Of a stretch of 64,000 bases of DNA, positions 50,238-60,625 are shown one piece after another (position 1 is the stretch's first letter; every line of letters begins with the position of its first letter). The stretch comes from Gammaproteobacteria bacterium (GTDB lineage: Bacteria; Pseudomonadota; Gammaproteobacteria; Thiohalobacterales; Thiohalobacteraceae): positions 124,001 to 188,000 of the forward strand of contig JAHJQQ010000023.1 in NCBI GenBank assembly GCA_018819175.1. Reading direction: 5' to 3'. Under the pieces are notes generated by a model that was given only the letters and a program-made list of their open reading frames with translations, did no database searches and was not told where the DNA came from. Position numbers and translations under genes: made by a program.

Positions 50238-50867
50238 ATGAGCCAGATTGAACCAGTCGTAGAGACATATGGATGGCAGAATCCGTCAGAAGCCTGTGCG
50301 CATGACTACATAAAGCCTACAATCCTACGGATCCTCAGGCAACTGGCGCCGAGAAAGATTCTTGATTTAGGGTGCGGGAACGGCGCACTGACCCATGCCC
50401 TGCGAAAGGCAGGCTACCAGGCAATGGGCTGCGATGCTGATAGTGAAGGCATCGCATTCGCCCAGACAGGGGGCGGCGATTTCAAGGTCGTTAGCGTCTA
50501 CGAAGACCCTATTCAACTAGGCGATAGTGGTTTCGACTGCGTCGTGTCGGCCGAAGTCATTGAACACCTGTTCACACCGGGCGCACTCCCACGGTTCGCG
50601 CATAAAGTGTTGGCGCCTAATGGTCATCTTGTAATAACCACGCCATATCATGGCTACGCCAAAAACCTTATTCTATCCCTGCTGAACAAGTGGGATACTC
50701 ATATAGATCCTATGTGGGATGGCGGCCACATTAAGTTATGGTCGCGCACAACGCTGACGCGCCTATTGGAGAAAAACGGCTTCACCGTCATCGAATTCCA
50801 TGGCGTTGGGCGGTTTCCCTATCTATGGAAGAGCATGATTCTCGTAGCCCGTCGGATCGACACCTGA
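50238..50867 (+). CDS. Class I SAM-dependent methyltransferase
   Basis: 209-residue methyltransferase. The SAM-binding motif I is ILDLGCGNGALTHALRKAGY (~36-55), with the acidic end of strand 2 at GCDADSEGI and FDCVVSAEVIEHLF as motif II. Related proteins in polysaccharide clusters methylate sugars or lipid-linked intermediates; the acceptor is unknown here. It opens the plus-strand EPS cluster. Confidence 0.88.
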   Translation: MSQIEPVVETYGWQNPSEACAHDYIKPTILRILRQLAPRKILDLGCGNGALTHALRKAGYQAMGCDADSEGIAFAQTGGGDFKVVSVYEDPIQLGDSGFDCVVSAEVIEHLFTPGALPRFAHKVLAPNGHLVITTPYHGYAKNLILSLLNKWDTHIDPMWDGGHIKLWSRTTLTRLLEKNGFTVIEFHGVGRFPYLWKSMILVARRIDT

Positions 50868-50944
50868 GTGGTGGTGCAGCATGCTCAGGGCACTGCGCTA
50901 ACCATTCTGCGATACTTTACTACTCGAACTCATTGCCATTATCC

Positions 50945-53206
50945 ATGCCCAGCACCACCATAAAGACAAAACGGTACTGGCGCAATTTGCTTGGGAAGCC
51001 TTGCGTTCGATCTGTTTCTGCAATCCAACCATGCCCACATGCAACTGTCCGACGCGCAACCAGTGCTGGACTACTGTTTAATATCTGCATCCTTATCCTG
51101 CTTTGCATATATCTCGAACCCCTACTAGCCAACACCCCTGGGTGCGCCAACGCACAGAATTTGATCGCTGAGAATCCCGCCACAGGGCACATCGTCGACA
51201 CTCCAGAGTGGTGGGATAACTCTCTGGGCACTGAATCAGTCATAGTGCCTGGATTTGCCCCAATCACTGTCACCGGCACAAGGATTGTCCCGTCAGGACG
51301 TGTCTATGACTGGTTGGATGGATATTTCCCGGCTTCAATTGTCAGCAAGGGTGGTGAGCTCGCCCGAGCAATGCGACTCACTGCGACTGTACATGGCACT
51401 CCTGTGGACTTTAAACCCACGCAAGTCACTGTAACTGCGCATTCCGAAACATTTGCCGAGATTCACGCGACAGGGGAACCAATCCCACATCTGAGAGTTG
51501 AGGTAGATACTCGAATCGAATACGACGGCGTCGCCATGAGTACGATACGACTGATTCCGACCAAACCTGTTGATATAGACGGGCTGGATTTTCATGTCGA
51601 AGTGCTAGACGCACACGCAATGCAAGTCATCGGCTTCAAGGCTGGATCGATCCGGCCGCAAAAAAATCGTAATGACATCCTGCAACTTCCATACACAGGC
51701 GAGTTCATCAATGCGATCGGCCTAGCGGATGGCGATCGTTCCTTTTGGTGGTTCGCCGACAATGCGGAAGGCTGGATCTGGAATGCGGACACAGTCACAG
51801 AAGTGAGACGAGCCGGAGATGTCATTAACCTTCGACAGAGGCTGGTTGGAGGCAAGTGGCGCATCGAGAAGCCGATGACCTTCAAGATGAATTTTCTCGC
51901 TACACCTGTGAAGCCACTAGATCCCCAGTGGCGTGGATTGCGCGTAATGTCGGGCGTAGCAACCAAAGACGAAGCGCGGCTAGGTAGCCACATCAACCCC
52001 TGGTGGACCAGCGCGTTCGCCTACGACACTTATCCATATTTGGATCTCGCACCCTCGGCGAAGCAGAAGATACCGCTGCTGACCGATCAACGGGCTTATC
52101 CGGGTTTGCGTGCAAATGCAGCATTGGTCCAGCGCGATCTGGAGCGATATGGAATTCACAGGTTGCCATACTTCTCGACTCATGCGCTCTCAGAGCTGGA
52201 TGACAACCTACTGCGCTTTAAATCGCAGTGGGTCGTACAGCCGCCAAGGATCTACAAAGATGTGGTTGGTCCTTTCAAAAAGGTTTTCGAAAAACCCATT
52301 CTTACACATAGAGCACGCAGCTATTCCAATTACCTACTGTGGCAACTGAACGACGTTATTGGTCGATTGAATATTGAAGGTATTTATTTCGATCATGGAG
52401 CACCCGCCATGAGCTGCAACCCTAACAATGGGGGGTGGCAGGACTCAAATGGCCAGTGGCAACCATCGCTCGACATACTCGGGTTGCGCGAATATCTCAA
52501 ACGTCTGCGTGTATTATTCGCGCTACATGACAAAGCCGGTTATATAATTATCCACAATTCCAACCGAGAGGTAATGCCAGCATACACCTTCGCATATGCC
52601 ACGCTGGATGGCGAACAGTACAGGGGCGGACAGGTACGTGATGGTGACTATTTAGCTGCAGTTTCTCTGGATGAACTGCGTACGCGGATGTCGCCTGACC
52701 AATATGGGATTCCTGTAATATGGCTTCCCAGCGCCTGGACCTACCACAAAGGGGACAAAGACTGGTCAGGCAGTCCGTCGCAACGCATGGCCTATCGCCG
52801 ACTCATGGCCCTTGCCTTGCTGCATGACACGTTGGATTTGCCCAAGGGCGCTCATCCATCGGAACGGCGTAAATTGATAGCGGTACTGGACGATTTCGGC
52901 ATTGCCAAGGCGCAATTCATAGGATACTGGTCCGAACACAATCCGATTAAGGTGGATAATAGTTCAGCGCGTGTCAGCACGTATATTAGAGAAAACACCC
53001 ATAGCTACTTAGCTGTCGTAATGAATATTTCAAACAAACCAATTACGGCCCGGCTTGTTTTCGACGAGCAGAATACCTCAGTTGGTGGAAGAATCGATGT
53101 GACCACGGAATCGGGTGGTGAAATACGGGCGGAAGGGGGGATACCCTCCTTCACATTACACATCGAGCCACGGGACTTCCAATGGGTTCGTATAAAACGG
53201 CATTGA
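50945..53206 (+). CDS. Membrane-anchored DUF6067 / GH123-like protein
   Basis: About 753 residues. A hydrophobic stretch near residues 40-60 (LLFNICILILLCIYLEPLLA) would be a signal anchor, with the rest outside the cytoplasm. The extracellular part resembles DUF6067, a family related to glycoside hydrolase family 123: FWWFADNAEGWIWN, NIEGIYFDHGAP and TFAYATLDGEQYRGG are suggestive, the aspartates and glutamate being candidate active-site residues. The start at MPSTTIKTKRYWRN (50945) is a guess; the frame is open back into the methyltransferase gene. It may trim or modify the exopolysaccharide made by this cluster. The assignment is from general resemblance, so only moderate. Confidence 0.65.
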   Translation: MPSTTIKTKRYWRNLLGKPCVRSVSAIQPCPHATVRRATSAGLLFNICILILLCIYLEPLLANTPGCANAQNLIAENPATGHIVDTPEWWDNSLGTESVIVPGFAPITVTGTRIVPSGRVYDWLDGYFPASIVSKGGELARAMRLTATVHGTPVDFKPTQVTVTAHSETFAEIHATGEPIPHLRVEVDTRIEYDGVAMSTIRLIPTKPVDIDGLDFHVEVLDAHAMQVIGFKAGSIRPQKNRNDILQLPYTGEFINAIGLADGDRSFWWFADNAEGWIWNADTVTEVRRAGDVINLRQRLVGGKWRIEKPMTFKMNFLATPVKPLDPQWRGLRVMSGVATKDEARLGSHINPWWTSAFAYDTYPYLDLAPSAKQKIPLLTDQRAYPGLRANAALVQRDLERYGIHRLPYFSTHALSELDDNLLRFKSQWVVQPPRIYKDVVGPFKKVFEKPILTHRARSYSNYLLWQLNDVIGRLNIEGIYFDHGAPAMSCNPNNGGWQDSNGQWQPSLDILGLREYLKRLRVLFALHDKAGYIIIHNSNREVMPAYTFAYATLDGEQYRGGQVRDGDYLAAVSLDELRTRMSPDQYGIPVIWLPSAWTYHKGDKDWSGSPSQRMAYRRLMALALLHDTLDLPKGAHPSERRKLIAVLDDFGIAKAQFIGYWSEHNPIKVDNSSARVSTYIRENTHSYLAVVMNISNKPITARLVFDEQNTSVGGRIDVTTESGGEIRAEGGIPSFTLHIEPRDFQWVRIKRH

Positions 53207-53245
53207 TCGTGATATTGAAAAAATATAACCAGAAAGTGACTGACA

Positions 53246-54496
53246 ATGCCCAATAAGAAAAGCTTTCGCAGGAACTTTTCCTACATGTTTGCCAGCCGAC
53301 TGGTCTTTGCTGCAAGTCAGTGGTTGCTACTGGTCGTAATTGCCCGGCTGACGACACCACACGATCTCGGGCTATTCACATATTCCGTTGCACTTATTAG
53401 TCCGATTTTACTGGTTACCCAATTGAATATGCGCGCATTCATGGCGACGGATAGCAATGACGAGTTCACATTTGCCGATTATCTTGCTACACGCATATTC
53501 GGGATCGGCCTGGCTCTCCTGCTGATCGGCGGCATTGCACTTATTAGCGGGCGAGAACTTGCCGCCATCGCCATGCTGCTGCTGATTGCCAGCTACAAGG
53601 CAACTGAGTCCCTGAGCGACGTGTTCAACGGAGTACTACAGCGCAATGAGCATATGGCGCCGATAGCGCGTGCGGTTTCGGCCCGTGGCGTGACCGCAGT
53701 AATTTGCATGTTACTGGCACTGCAGCTCACTGGCAGCGTACTCATAGGTGTTGGTTGCATCCTGGCAGCCTGGATTCTCATCCTCATAGCTCATGACTAC
53801 CCCGTGTCCCGTGGCCAGCTCCAGGGGCCGCTGTTTGTGCCCAACCCGAAAGTCTGGCGAGTCATCCGTGCCTGTTACCCACTCGGTATCACACTGGGCC
53901 TCATGTCGCTGCGCATCAACATACCTGTTTACATCATCGAAGCCCATATGGGGATCGAAGAGGTCGGGTACTATTCGGCGATCGCTTATTTCTTAGTTGC
54001 AGGGAATATAATCACCGGCTCTCTATTGCAAACGGCGGCGCCACGTCTTGCCCGCATTTATCGAGATCGTGACACGGGCCAATTCTCCCGATTTCTGAGC
54101 CTGTTGGTACTAGTGGGAGGGATTATAGGACTGGCGGGGCTACTACTGGCTGCGACCTTTGGTCACTGGATCCTAGCCACCATGTACGGCCTGGCGTATG
54201 CCGCGCATACTGATGTACTGGTCTGGATTATGATTGCAGCGGTAATAGGCAATCTGTCCCAGTTCATGGGCCTGAGTCTAACCGTGTCACGCCTGTTCCG
54301 TTTCCATCTGCTGTCCCAGTGTTTAGGGGTTATTGTGGTCGCTGTACTATCGTGGATACTGGTTCCCAGTCAGGGTATGATCGGCGGTGCTATGGCATTG
54401 GCTGCCGCGACCACAGTGACTTTCCTATGCAATTTGGTAGTCACTCGCGCCAGAGTCATACCCAGCATCCGATCGCAGGGGAACCGGATGCTGTGA
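53246..54496 (+). CDS. Wzx-like polysaccharide flippase (MOP superfamily)
   Basis: Polytopic membrane protein of 416 residues with about 12 helices, of the polysaccharide transporter/flippase group. It starts FRRNFSYMFASRLVFAASQW and has FNGVLQRNEHMAPIARAVS and RVIRACYPLGITLGLMSLRI, typical of Wzx-type proteins. It would turn the lipid-linked repeat unit across the inner membrane so that the Wzy-like protein downstream can polymerise it. Confidence 0.87.
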   Translation: MPNKKSFRRNFSYMFASRLVFAASQWLLLVVIARLTTPHDLGLFTYSVALISPILLVTQLNMRAFMATDSNDEFTFADYLATRIFGIGLALLLIGGIALISGRELAAIAMLLLIASYKATESLSDVFNGVLQRNEHMAPIARAVSARGVTAVICMLLALQLTGSVLIGVGCILAAWILILIAHDYPVSRGQLQGPLFVPNPKVWRVIRACYPLGITLGLMSLRINIPVYIIEAHMGIEEVGYYSAIAYFLVAGNIITGSLLQTAAPRLARIYRDRDTGQFSRFLSLLVLVGGIIGLAGLLLAATFGHWILATMYGLAYAAHTDVLVWIMIAAVIGNLSQFMGLSLTVSRLFRFHLLSQCLGVIVVAVLSWILVPSQGMIGGAMALAAATTVTFLCNLVVTRARVIPSIRSQGNRML

Positions 54497-54575
54497 CGAG
54501 CACATAGGGTCTCGGACAGATTAGGCGGCAACGAAGATCGGACCGGCAAAAATACACATCAGACGCTTTTATATT

Positions 54576-55442
54576 ATGTTCAGATACAGAATTCTCAATC
54601 CAAACATACCGCTTTCTCGGCGATTCATTCACATCACAAACAATGTTCTGGAGTTGGTGCTGGGACGATCACTGGGGTTAACCCATGTCCTCGAGCACCC
54701 GAAGTGTGGAGGCTCCTGGGTGCGCAATATGATTCGCACTTATCGTGGCACCGATCTATTCGTACACGACCGACTGTTGAAGCCACGTGAAGTCATCATG
54801 AGCCATAGGCTGTTCCGGTGGAGATTCGGCCGGTCTATCGTGGTCGTCAGGGATCCCCGGGATATGTATGTGTCTTTTTATCACTTCCAGACCTCCTACG
54901 AAAAGCCTGATCGGCACTCCCCCATTTTCGAGCATTTCCACCATGATCCGCAGCTTCCCGTCGAAGAAGATTTCTGCAATTACCTGCGCGCACGATTGCT
55001 CTATCCCGCGCACCCCTGGTTCTTCTTCAGCCAGTTCCTGGACTCCTGGCTGAACAGGCCCAGTACATGCATAGTCAGGTACGAAGACTGCCTAGCAGAT
55101 CCTGAAGCCGCGCTCATCCGCATGCTGCGTTTCCTGGGAGAAACAGTCGACCTAGATCGCGTGCGGGACACAGTGAGAAATACCAGCTTCGCAGCCATTA
55201 CGGCTGAAAAGTACGGCGAAAGCCGCGCAGCTGGCCAGGAGGACAAATCCAAATTTCATCGAAAAGGCATTGCTGGCGATTGGCGCAGCTATTTCAATGA
55301 AGAAGCCTGCATATTGATGGAAAAATTCGAAGGCCAATCCCTGCGTCGACTCGGCTACGAGTCGGACTCACACTGGGTAGAACGGCATCTCGGCACGCAA
55401 GCTCCGTTGAGTCATGAATCCGAATCGCGCAAGGCCGAATGA
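54576..55442 (+). CDS. Sulfotransferase domain protein (cytosolic-type)
   Basis: 288-residue PAPS-dependent sulfotransferase. The 5'-phosphosulfate loop is EHPKCGGSWVRNMI, the 3'-phosphate site VVVRDPRDMYVSFYHF, and RKGIAGDWRSYFNEE matches the RKGXXGDWXXXF motif of cytosolic sulfotransferases. It likely adds sulfate to the exopolysaccharide or its lipid-linked unit. No clear ribosome site precedes the ATG. A second sulfotransferase of another subfamily follows it. Confidence 0.88.
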   Translation: MFRYRILNPNIPLSRRFIHITNNVLELVLGRSLGLTHVLEHPKCGGSWVRNMIRTYRGTDLFVHDRLLKPREVIMSHRLFRWRFGRSIVVVRDPRDMYVSFYHFQTSYEKPDRHSPIFEHFHHDPQLPVEEDFCNYLRARLLYPAHPWFFFSQFLDSWLNRPSTCIVRYEDCLADPEAALIRMLRFLGETVDLDRVRDTVRNTSFAAITAEKYGESRAAGQEDKSKFHRKGIAGDWRSYFNEEACILMEKFEGQSLRRLGYESDSHWVERHLGTQAPLSHESESRKAE

Positions 55443-55507
55443 CGACATGACACACAACCCGAATCAGTAGACCTGAATTTCTTAGCAACCATTCGCCGGA
55501 TCCACAC

Positions 55508-56443
55508 ATGTTGCCAGATGCAGCTCTGCCTAATTTCCTGATAATCGGGTCGGCCAAAGCAGGCACGACCACACTCTACGAATACCTTACACATCATCCA
55601 CATATATACATGAGCACCGTGAAAGAGCCTCAGTTTTTCTGTCATGAGTCTTTGTATAGCAAGGGCTTGGATTACTATGCCAATACGTACTTCAAAGGAA
55701 GTACCGGCTTTGCGGCACGGGGCGAGGCAACTCCACATTACCTCTATTTCGAGAAAGTCGCTCAAAGACTATCTCGTGACCTGCCGAAAGACCATCAGAG
55801 ATTCATCGTAATCATGCGAGACCCGGTAAGCAGGGCGCATTCGCTGTACTGGAACATGGTCCATGAAGGACTCGAAGAACTCAGTTTCGAGGATGCAATC
55901 CGATCTGAGCCACAAAGAGACAAGCAGGCCGAAATTGAGGGCAGTTGTACGCTCCAATACCAATACATAAGCAGCAGCCGGTATGCGGAACAAATCAGGC
56001 GCTATCTCAAATATTTCGACAGAGAGCAATTTCTGTTTCTGTTCATTGAGGATCTCATGGCGAATCCAGCCGCCACCCTGGACCAAGTCTATCGCTTTCT
56101 GGGCGTACCCCCCTGCGATCAGGCAATAGCGACCAAGACTTTCAATTCCGCCAATGCCCCTCGGTTTGGCTGGCTACACGATTTCCTGCGCAAGCCCCAT
56201 CCATGGAAGCAGCGGCTTGGGCGACTGCTGTCAATCGAACAGAAATACCGTATTGCCAGCATGCTGCTCGCAGTCAACAGACGCAAGGCTCAATATCACC
56301 CCCTGCGCACAGAGACCGAGCGAGAACTACGTAACCTTTTCGCGGAGGATGTGCGCGACCTCCAGACACTCACCGGCCGGGATCTCACCGCGTGGCTACC
56401 TGCTAGCGAGGTTGGGGCGAAACCAGCGGCGGGTTGCAGCTAA
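55508..56443 (+). CDS. Sulfotransferase domain protein (NDST/heparan-type)
   Basis: 311-residue sulfotransferase resembling the heparan sulfate/NDST type. The PAPS loop is FLIIGSAKAGTTTLYEYL, followed by KEPQFFCHE, and the 3'-phosphate site FIVIMRDPVSRAHSLYWNM. Different from its upstream neighbour, so the cluster may place sulfate at two positions. One base separates its stop from the start of the next glycosyltransferase gene. Confidence 0.9.
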   Translation: MLPDAALPNFLIIGSAKAGTTTLYEYLTHHPHIYMSTVKEPQFFCHESLYSKGLDYYANTYFKGSTGFAARGEATPHYLYFEKVAQRLSRDLPKDHQRFIVIMRDPVSRAHSLYWNMVHEGLEELSFEDAIRSEPQRDKQAEIEGSCTLQYQYISSSRYAEQIRRYLKYFDREQFLFLFIEDLMANPAATLDQVYRFLGVPPCDQAIATKTFNSANAPRFGWLHDFLRKPHPWKQRLGRLLSIEQKYRIASMLLAVNRRKAQYHPLRTETERELRNLFAEDVRDLQTLTGRDLTAWLPASEVGAKPAAGCS

Positions 56444-56444
56444 G

Positions 56445-57578
56445 ATGGCGCCACAGTCCCATAACCCAATGCCTCGGGTGGATGTATTGCATGTTATCGG
56501 CGCGTTCGCGGCAGGCGGCGCCGAGCGTTTTGTCGTTGATCTCATCCGCACGCTAAGTACTACCGGTTTATCCGTGGGACTGCTCGTGCTGAGCAGCCGT
56601 CATGATGCGGCAGGCCGACAAATGGTTACAGCGCTCGAAGATGCCCGCATTCCCTTCGAATGCGGGCCCACTGAACGCGTAGGATTTCGATCATTGCTAT
56701 GGTATCTGGGACGAATCCGCAAGATCCGTCCACGTATTGTGCATTTACACACCCAGAATACGGAGTTGGCCCACTACTTGGCGCGTAAGCTCTATCACGG
56801 CCGGCATGGTATATTCAGGACAATTCACAATACTAATATACCTCCGGTTCGGCTGCACTGGATGGCCATACATGGGAATCTGGCGACATTATCCATTGCG
56901 TGCAGCGAGCCGGTCAGGGCGCAATTCGAATCGGTAATCGCCGGCAAGATGGTCACTGTGAATAATGGCATCATGTTTGACTGGCCAATTCGGACCCCTG
57001 ATACACAAGTACGTTACCGTACACAGCTCGGTCTCAAGCCTGGCGACTATCATTTTCTCAATGTCGGACGTATGGGCGGCGGTTCATTGGAAGATGCTGC
57101 CAAAGGGCACGATATCTTGATCAAGGCATGGAAACAATCACGCCTCGGGGAACGGGGTGGCGTGCTCAATTTTCTCGGTGACGGGAATCTCAGGTCTCAA
57201 CTGGAGCAACTGGCCGGCACTGATCCGAGCATCGTGTTCCATGGCATACGAGACAATGTACATGAATGGTTAGTTGCTGCCGATTGCTTCGTTATGCCAA
57301 GCCGCTATGAAGGACTACCGATTGCCGCCATTGAAGCTATCGGCACCGGCCTTCCCTGTGTGTTCACGGACATACCACCGTTGCGTGAGCTTGATCCACC
57401 TGAGGTCGGATGGGCAGAGGTCGATAACATAGGACAGCTCGCGGAGGCATTACAGGCGATGCTGGCCAGCCACCCCGGGGTCCCAGAAAGCGCGGCAATC
57501 GAGATTCGGAAACGCTTCGGCATTGACGGAACAGCGGCGACCTATCGAACTTACTACCTTAACAGCGGATTCATATAA
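56445..57578 (+). CDS. Glycosyltransferase family 4 protein
   Basis: GT4 enzyme of 377 residues. DVLHVIGAFAAGGAERFV starts the acceptor domain; FLNVGRMGGGSLEDAAKGHD opens the donor domain, and CFVMPSRYEGLPIAAIEAIG is the donor-sugar site with its glutamates. The ATG at 56445 directly follows the sulfotransferase stop; the frame is open much further back, inside that gene, without meaning. It would add one sugar of the repeat unit. Confidence 0.92.
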   Translation: MAPQSHNPMPRVDVLHVIGAFAAGGAERFVVDLIRTLSTTGLSVGLLVLSSRHDAAGRQMVTALEDARIPFECGPTERVGFRSLLWYLGRIRKIRPRIVHLHTQNTELAHYLARKLYHGRHGIFRTIHNTNIPPVRLHWMAIHGNLATLSIACSEPVRAQFESVIAGKMVTVNNGIMFDWPIRTPDTQVRYRTQLGLKPGDYHFLNVGRMGGGSLEDAAKGHDILIKAWKQSRLGERGGVLNFLGDGNLRSQLEQLAGTDPSIVFHGIRDNVHEWLVAADCFVMPSRYEGLPIAAIEAIGTGLPCVFTDIPPLRELDPPEVGWAEVDNIGQLAEALQAMLASHPGVPESAAIEIRKRFGIDGTAATYRTYYLNSGFI

Positions 57579-57837
57579 GTATTGCGACGATTGGCCGCGA
57601 CTAAGGCTCGATTACAAAGGAAACTCCTTGTCAATTTACTCGAACGATTTCCCTGGCCATGGTGTTTGGGCATACTATAAATGTTCTACAAACTTTATAT
57701 CATACGCATTATATTGATCCACTCAGTCCTTCAATAGGATCTACCCAATACCACCCAACGAGACCTGCGATTATTGGTAGCGGGCGAAATATCTGACAAT
57801 CTTTACTCAATCATCCAAGTATGTGGCAACGGCACAG
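57579..57837. other. Intergenic stretch, no gene seen
   Basis: About 260 AT-rich bases between the GT4 gene and the polymerase gene. I see no convincing reading frame, repeat or terminator; a promoter is possible. Confidence 0.4.
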
Positions 57838-59481
57838 ATGAAACAGAATAGAGCGGCATCGACCGGGCTCGAAATGCAACAAGACCGGCCAGCGGGTGCC
57901 AAAGCCATATTATTGGCCAGCAGCGTCGTGCTGATTCTATTGGCGTTATTTAACATAGTGCTTCCCGGCTCGAGTACCAACTGGCCGGCGCATGTTACAG
58001 TAGTCTTCGCCGTATGGATTAGCGCTTATATAGCAACCACATATCGCTATTTTGGATCGCTATATCTTTTCTGCACGGCGTATATCGTCTCCTTGTCAGT
58101 CTTCCATATGGGCTACATTATTGCTCATGCGGTGGGCTGGGAAAAATTCGCCCCCTTTGTGCAGGGCGACATGGTCGTGTGGTACAACCAAGCTGGCTGG
58201 TACTGCATATTAGCCTTTGGCGCACTTGGCTGTGGTATTGCGGCATCCCTGCAAATACCCACGCGGCATGTCATTGCAACAACTGATCAAAATGTCAATA
58301 TCGATGCCAACTTCACCAGGGTTTACGAAATTGGTGCAATACTGTTTCTGGCATCGGTTGCAGCGCTCGTTTTCCTGGCAGGTTCGGTTGGAAATATACT
58401 TCGCTTCTCCAGGGCAGACATCTTCGCTGGCGCAGGGGATACACGTGGATTAGGGTTCTTCCTCGCTGTTGCGCCTAGTGCAATGGTACTAATGGCCACG
58501 GCTGCAAATACCAAGCGCCGCAAGTTAATTGCCTATCCACTTGCCGCTCTGACCTTACTTAGTGTGTTATTTTTGGGCTATAGATCCAACGCACTGTTCC
58601 CTGCCTTCGTAGGTGCGATCATATGGGTAAAACTTGGCAAGCGCATTCCTTTGTATGTCGCTGCCACAGCGCTAGCCTTTGTCATTATTGCTATACCGAC
58701 TGTGAGCTATCTACGGGCACAAGGACCTTACCAGGACGTAACCAGCCAGGATCTAGCCGAGTCAATCGAGCAGGCAGATGCCGGCACAGTTGTCACTCAA
58801 CTCGGTGGCGTAGTAGTGGTTATTGCTCACACTCTGAAATGGGTGCCCGCAGATGACCCATATCGTTATGGACAGAGCTATCTATCTGCAATGATCAATG
58901 CGATTCCCAACATCTCACTGACACGACAAGAGTCCGGTCGCGCCGCCGTCTACAGTGGGGGGATAGTTGACAAAGAGGAAGTACAGAAGATGAGTCCAGG
59001 CGATTGGTTTACCTTCCGGGTCAGCCGCTCGCAGTTCGACAAGGGGGGCGGCGCAGGTTTTTCGACCATTGCTGAAGCATATCTCAATTTTGGCCTGCCT
59101 GGCGTAGTGATGTTTTTCGGCGCGCTGGGTTTCCTCCTCGGGCGTCTTGACCAAACCGATCTGCAAACAAGTTCGAGAGCATATCTCTACACCGGCGCCT
59201 TGCTCTGGCCCCTGATGAAAACAGTGCGTAATCATTTCGGCGTATTCATGAAACCGGTCAGTTTCATTATTCTCACTATCGTGCTCTGGAAGTTTGTAAA
59301 TTTCTTGCGATCACGCAGACAGCACCCGATCGCCGCTAAGCAGACAAACTCGGAAGAACCCATAAACCAAAAGGAAATAGTACCGGCCGATCCAGTTAAG
59401 CGAACTGACGTGCTGCGTCGTTCCAAACAGGCAAGCTTGCTACGGCGACGAGATACAAATGAAAATACTCCACGTCATTAG
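57838..59481 (+). CDS. Wzy-like polysaccharide polymerase (O-antigen polymerase type)
   Basis: Polytopic protein of 547 residues with about 11 helices (first AILLASSVVLILLALFNIVL). A long extracytoplasmic loop (~290-420) contains SRSQFDKGGGAGFSTIAEAY followed by LNFG, like the periplasmic loop of O-antigen/EPS polymerases with the G-F-S-x-I-A-E pattern. It probably joins flipped repeat units. Its cytoplasmic tail of ~60 residues is very charged. An alternative GTG start lies at 57823. It overlaps the next glycosyltransferase gene by 23 bases. Confidence 0.8.
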   Translation: MKQNRAASTGLEMQQDRPAGAKAILLASSVVLILLALFNIVLPGSSTNWPAHVTVVFAVWISAYIATTYRYFGSLYLFCTAYIVSLSVFHMGYIIAHAVGWEKFAPFVQGDMVVWYNQAGWYCILAFGALGCGIAASLQIPTRHVIATTDQNVNIDANFTRVYEIGAILFLASVAALVFLAGSVGNILRFSRADIFAGAGDTRGLGFFLAVAPSAMVLMATAANTKRRKLIAYPLAALTLLSVLFLGYRSNALFPAFVGAIIWVKLGKRIPLYVAATALAFVIIAIPTVSYLRAQGPYQDVTSQDLAESIEQADAGTVVTQLGGVVVVIAHTLKWVPADDPYRYGQSYLSAMINAIPNISLTRQESGRAAVYSGGIVDKEEVQKMSPGDWFTFRVSRSQFDKGGGAGFSTIAEAYLNFGLPGVVMFFGALGFLLGRLDQTDLQTSSRAYLYTGALLWPLMKTVRNHFGVFMKPVSFIILTIVLWKFVNFLRSRRQHPIAAKQTNSEEPINQKEIVPADPVKRTDVLRRSKQASLLRRRDTNENTPRH

Positions 59482-60625
59482 CTCACTCGATCCGGCACGC
59501 GGCGGACCGATTACCTGTGTGATGAGTCTTGCAGCGGCGCAAGCATACATGGGATGTACAGTACAGCTTGCTAGCTACCGTGATGCAACATGGCCCACGG
59601 ATGGACAATCTCGATCTATACCGTATTTTGATCAGGTAAGTCTGTCCGGTGTTTCCGCTGATGGAGTGATTGAGCGTTTGTTTGCTTGGCAGGCATCTAA
59701 AATGCTACATGATCTGATCAAAACAAATGATGTAATACATCTTCATGGTGTGTGGGACCCTATCCTACTACAAGCCGGCCGAATCGCCCGGCAAGCCGGC
59801 AAACCCTATGTAATCACATCGCACGGCGCCCTGAATACATGGAGTCTTGCGCAGAAAAGACTCAAGAAACAATTAATACTTGCACTTTTCGTGCGTAGAC
59901 AACTCAACAACTGCGCCTTTATCCACGCCCTGAACACCATGGAAGCTGAATGCATATCAGCATTGCGGCTCAACTGTCCTACGCGCATCCTCCCCAATGG
60001 CATATTCCCCGAGGAGTTTGCTAACCTACCGCCCCAAGGAACCCTGGAAAATCGCTATCCTCAACTACATGGACGACGATATATACTGTTTCTCGGTAGG
60101 CTCCATCTGGTCAAGGGACTCGACTACCTTGCGGAGGCCTTTGCTCAGGTCGCGAGCGAGGCCAAGGACCTGGACCTGGTGGTAGTCGGGCCTGATGAGG
60201 GCGCGCAAAAAGAATTTGAACAGCGCATCAGCAGTCACAGCCTCCAGGGGCGCGTGCATCTGCTGGGGCCATTATACGGCAGCGATAAATATGCCGCCCT
60301 GCGCGATGCAGTCTGCCTGGTTCAACCATCACGGCAGGAGGGCTTCAGCATGGCGATCACCGAAGCACTCGCCTATGGCATACCTGTCGTGATCTCGGAG
60401 AGTTGCTATTTCCCTGAAGTTGCCGAAAACAATGCCGGCGAGGTGGTTCGCCTTAATGCAGATGAGTTGGCACAGGCAATACTCCGTATCGCAACAGACC
60501 CGGAGCGCCGCACACGCATGAGTATCGCCGGGCAAGAACTAGTGCTGACACACTATACTTGGCACAGCGTGGCAGCTGATTTCGTACGGGAATACCGTGG
60601 GGTAATCACTCATACAGGAGTGTAA
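59459..60625 (+). CDS. Glycosyltransferase family 4 protein
   Basis: GT4 enzyme of 388 residues. It starts KILHVISSLDPARGGPITCV; VIHLHGVWDP, PNGIFPEEF, RYILFLGRLHLVKGLDYL and PSRQEGFSMAITEALAYGIP follow, a complete retaining GT-B pattern. It overlaps the polymerase gene by 23 bases, so the two are translated together. Confidence 0.93.
   Translation: MKILHVISSLDPARGGPITCVMSLAAAQAYMGCTVQLASYRDATWPTDGQSRSIPYFDQVSLSGVSADGVIERLFAWQASKMLHDLIKTNDVIHLHGVWDPILLQAGRIARQAGKPYVITSHGALNTWSLAQKRLKKQLILALFVRRQLNNCAFIHALNTMEAECISALRLNCPTRILPNGIFPEEFANLPPQGTLENRYPQLHGRRYILFLGRLHLVKGLDYLAEAFAQVASEAKDLDLVVVGPDEGAQKEFEQRISSHSLQGRVHLLGPLYGSDKYAALRDAVCLVQPSRQEGFSMAITEALAYGIPVVISESCYFPEVAENNAGEVVRLNADELAQAILRIATDPERRTRMSIAGQELVLTHYTWHSVAADFVREYRGVITHTGV

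Noticed and set aside
56154..56444. Long N-terminal extension of the GT4 protein
   Set aside because: It lies inside the sulfotransferase gene in another frame; the GT4 domain starts right after the ATG at 56445.
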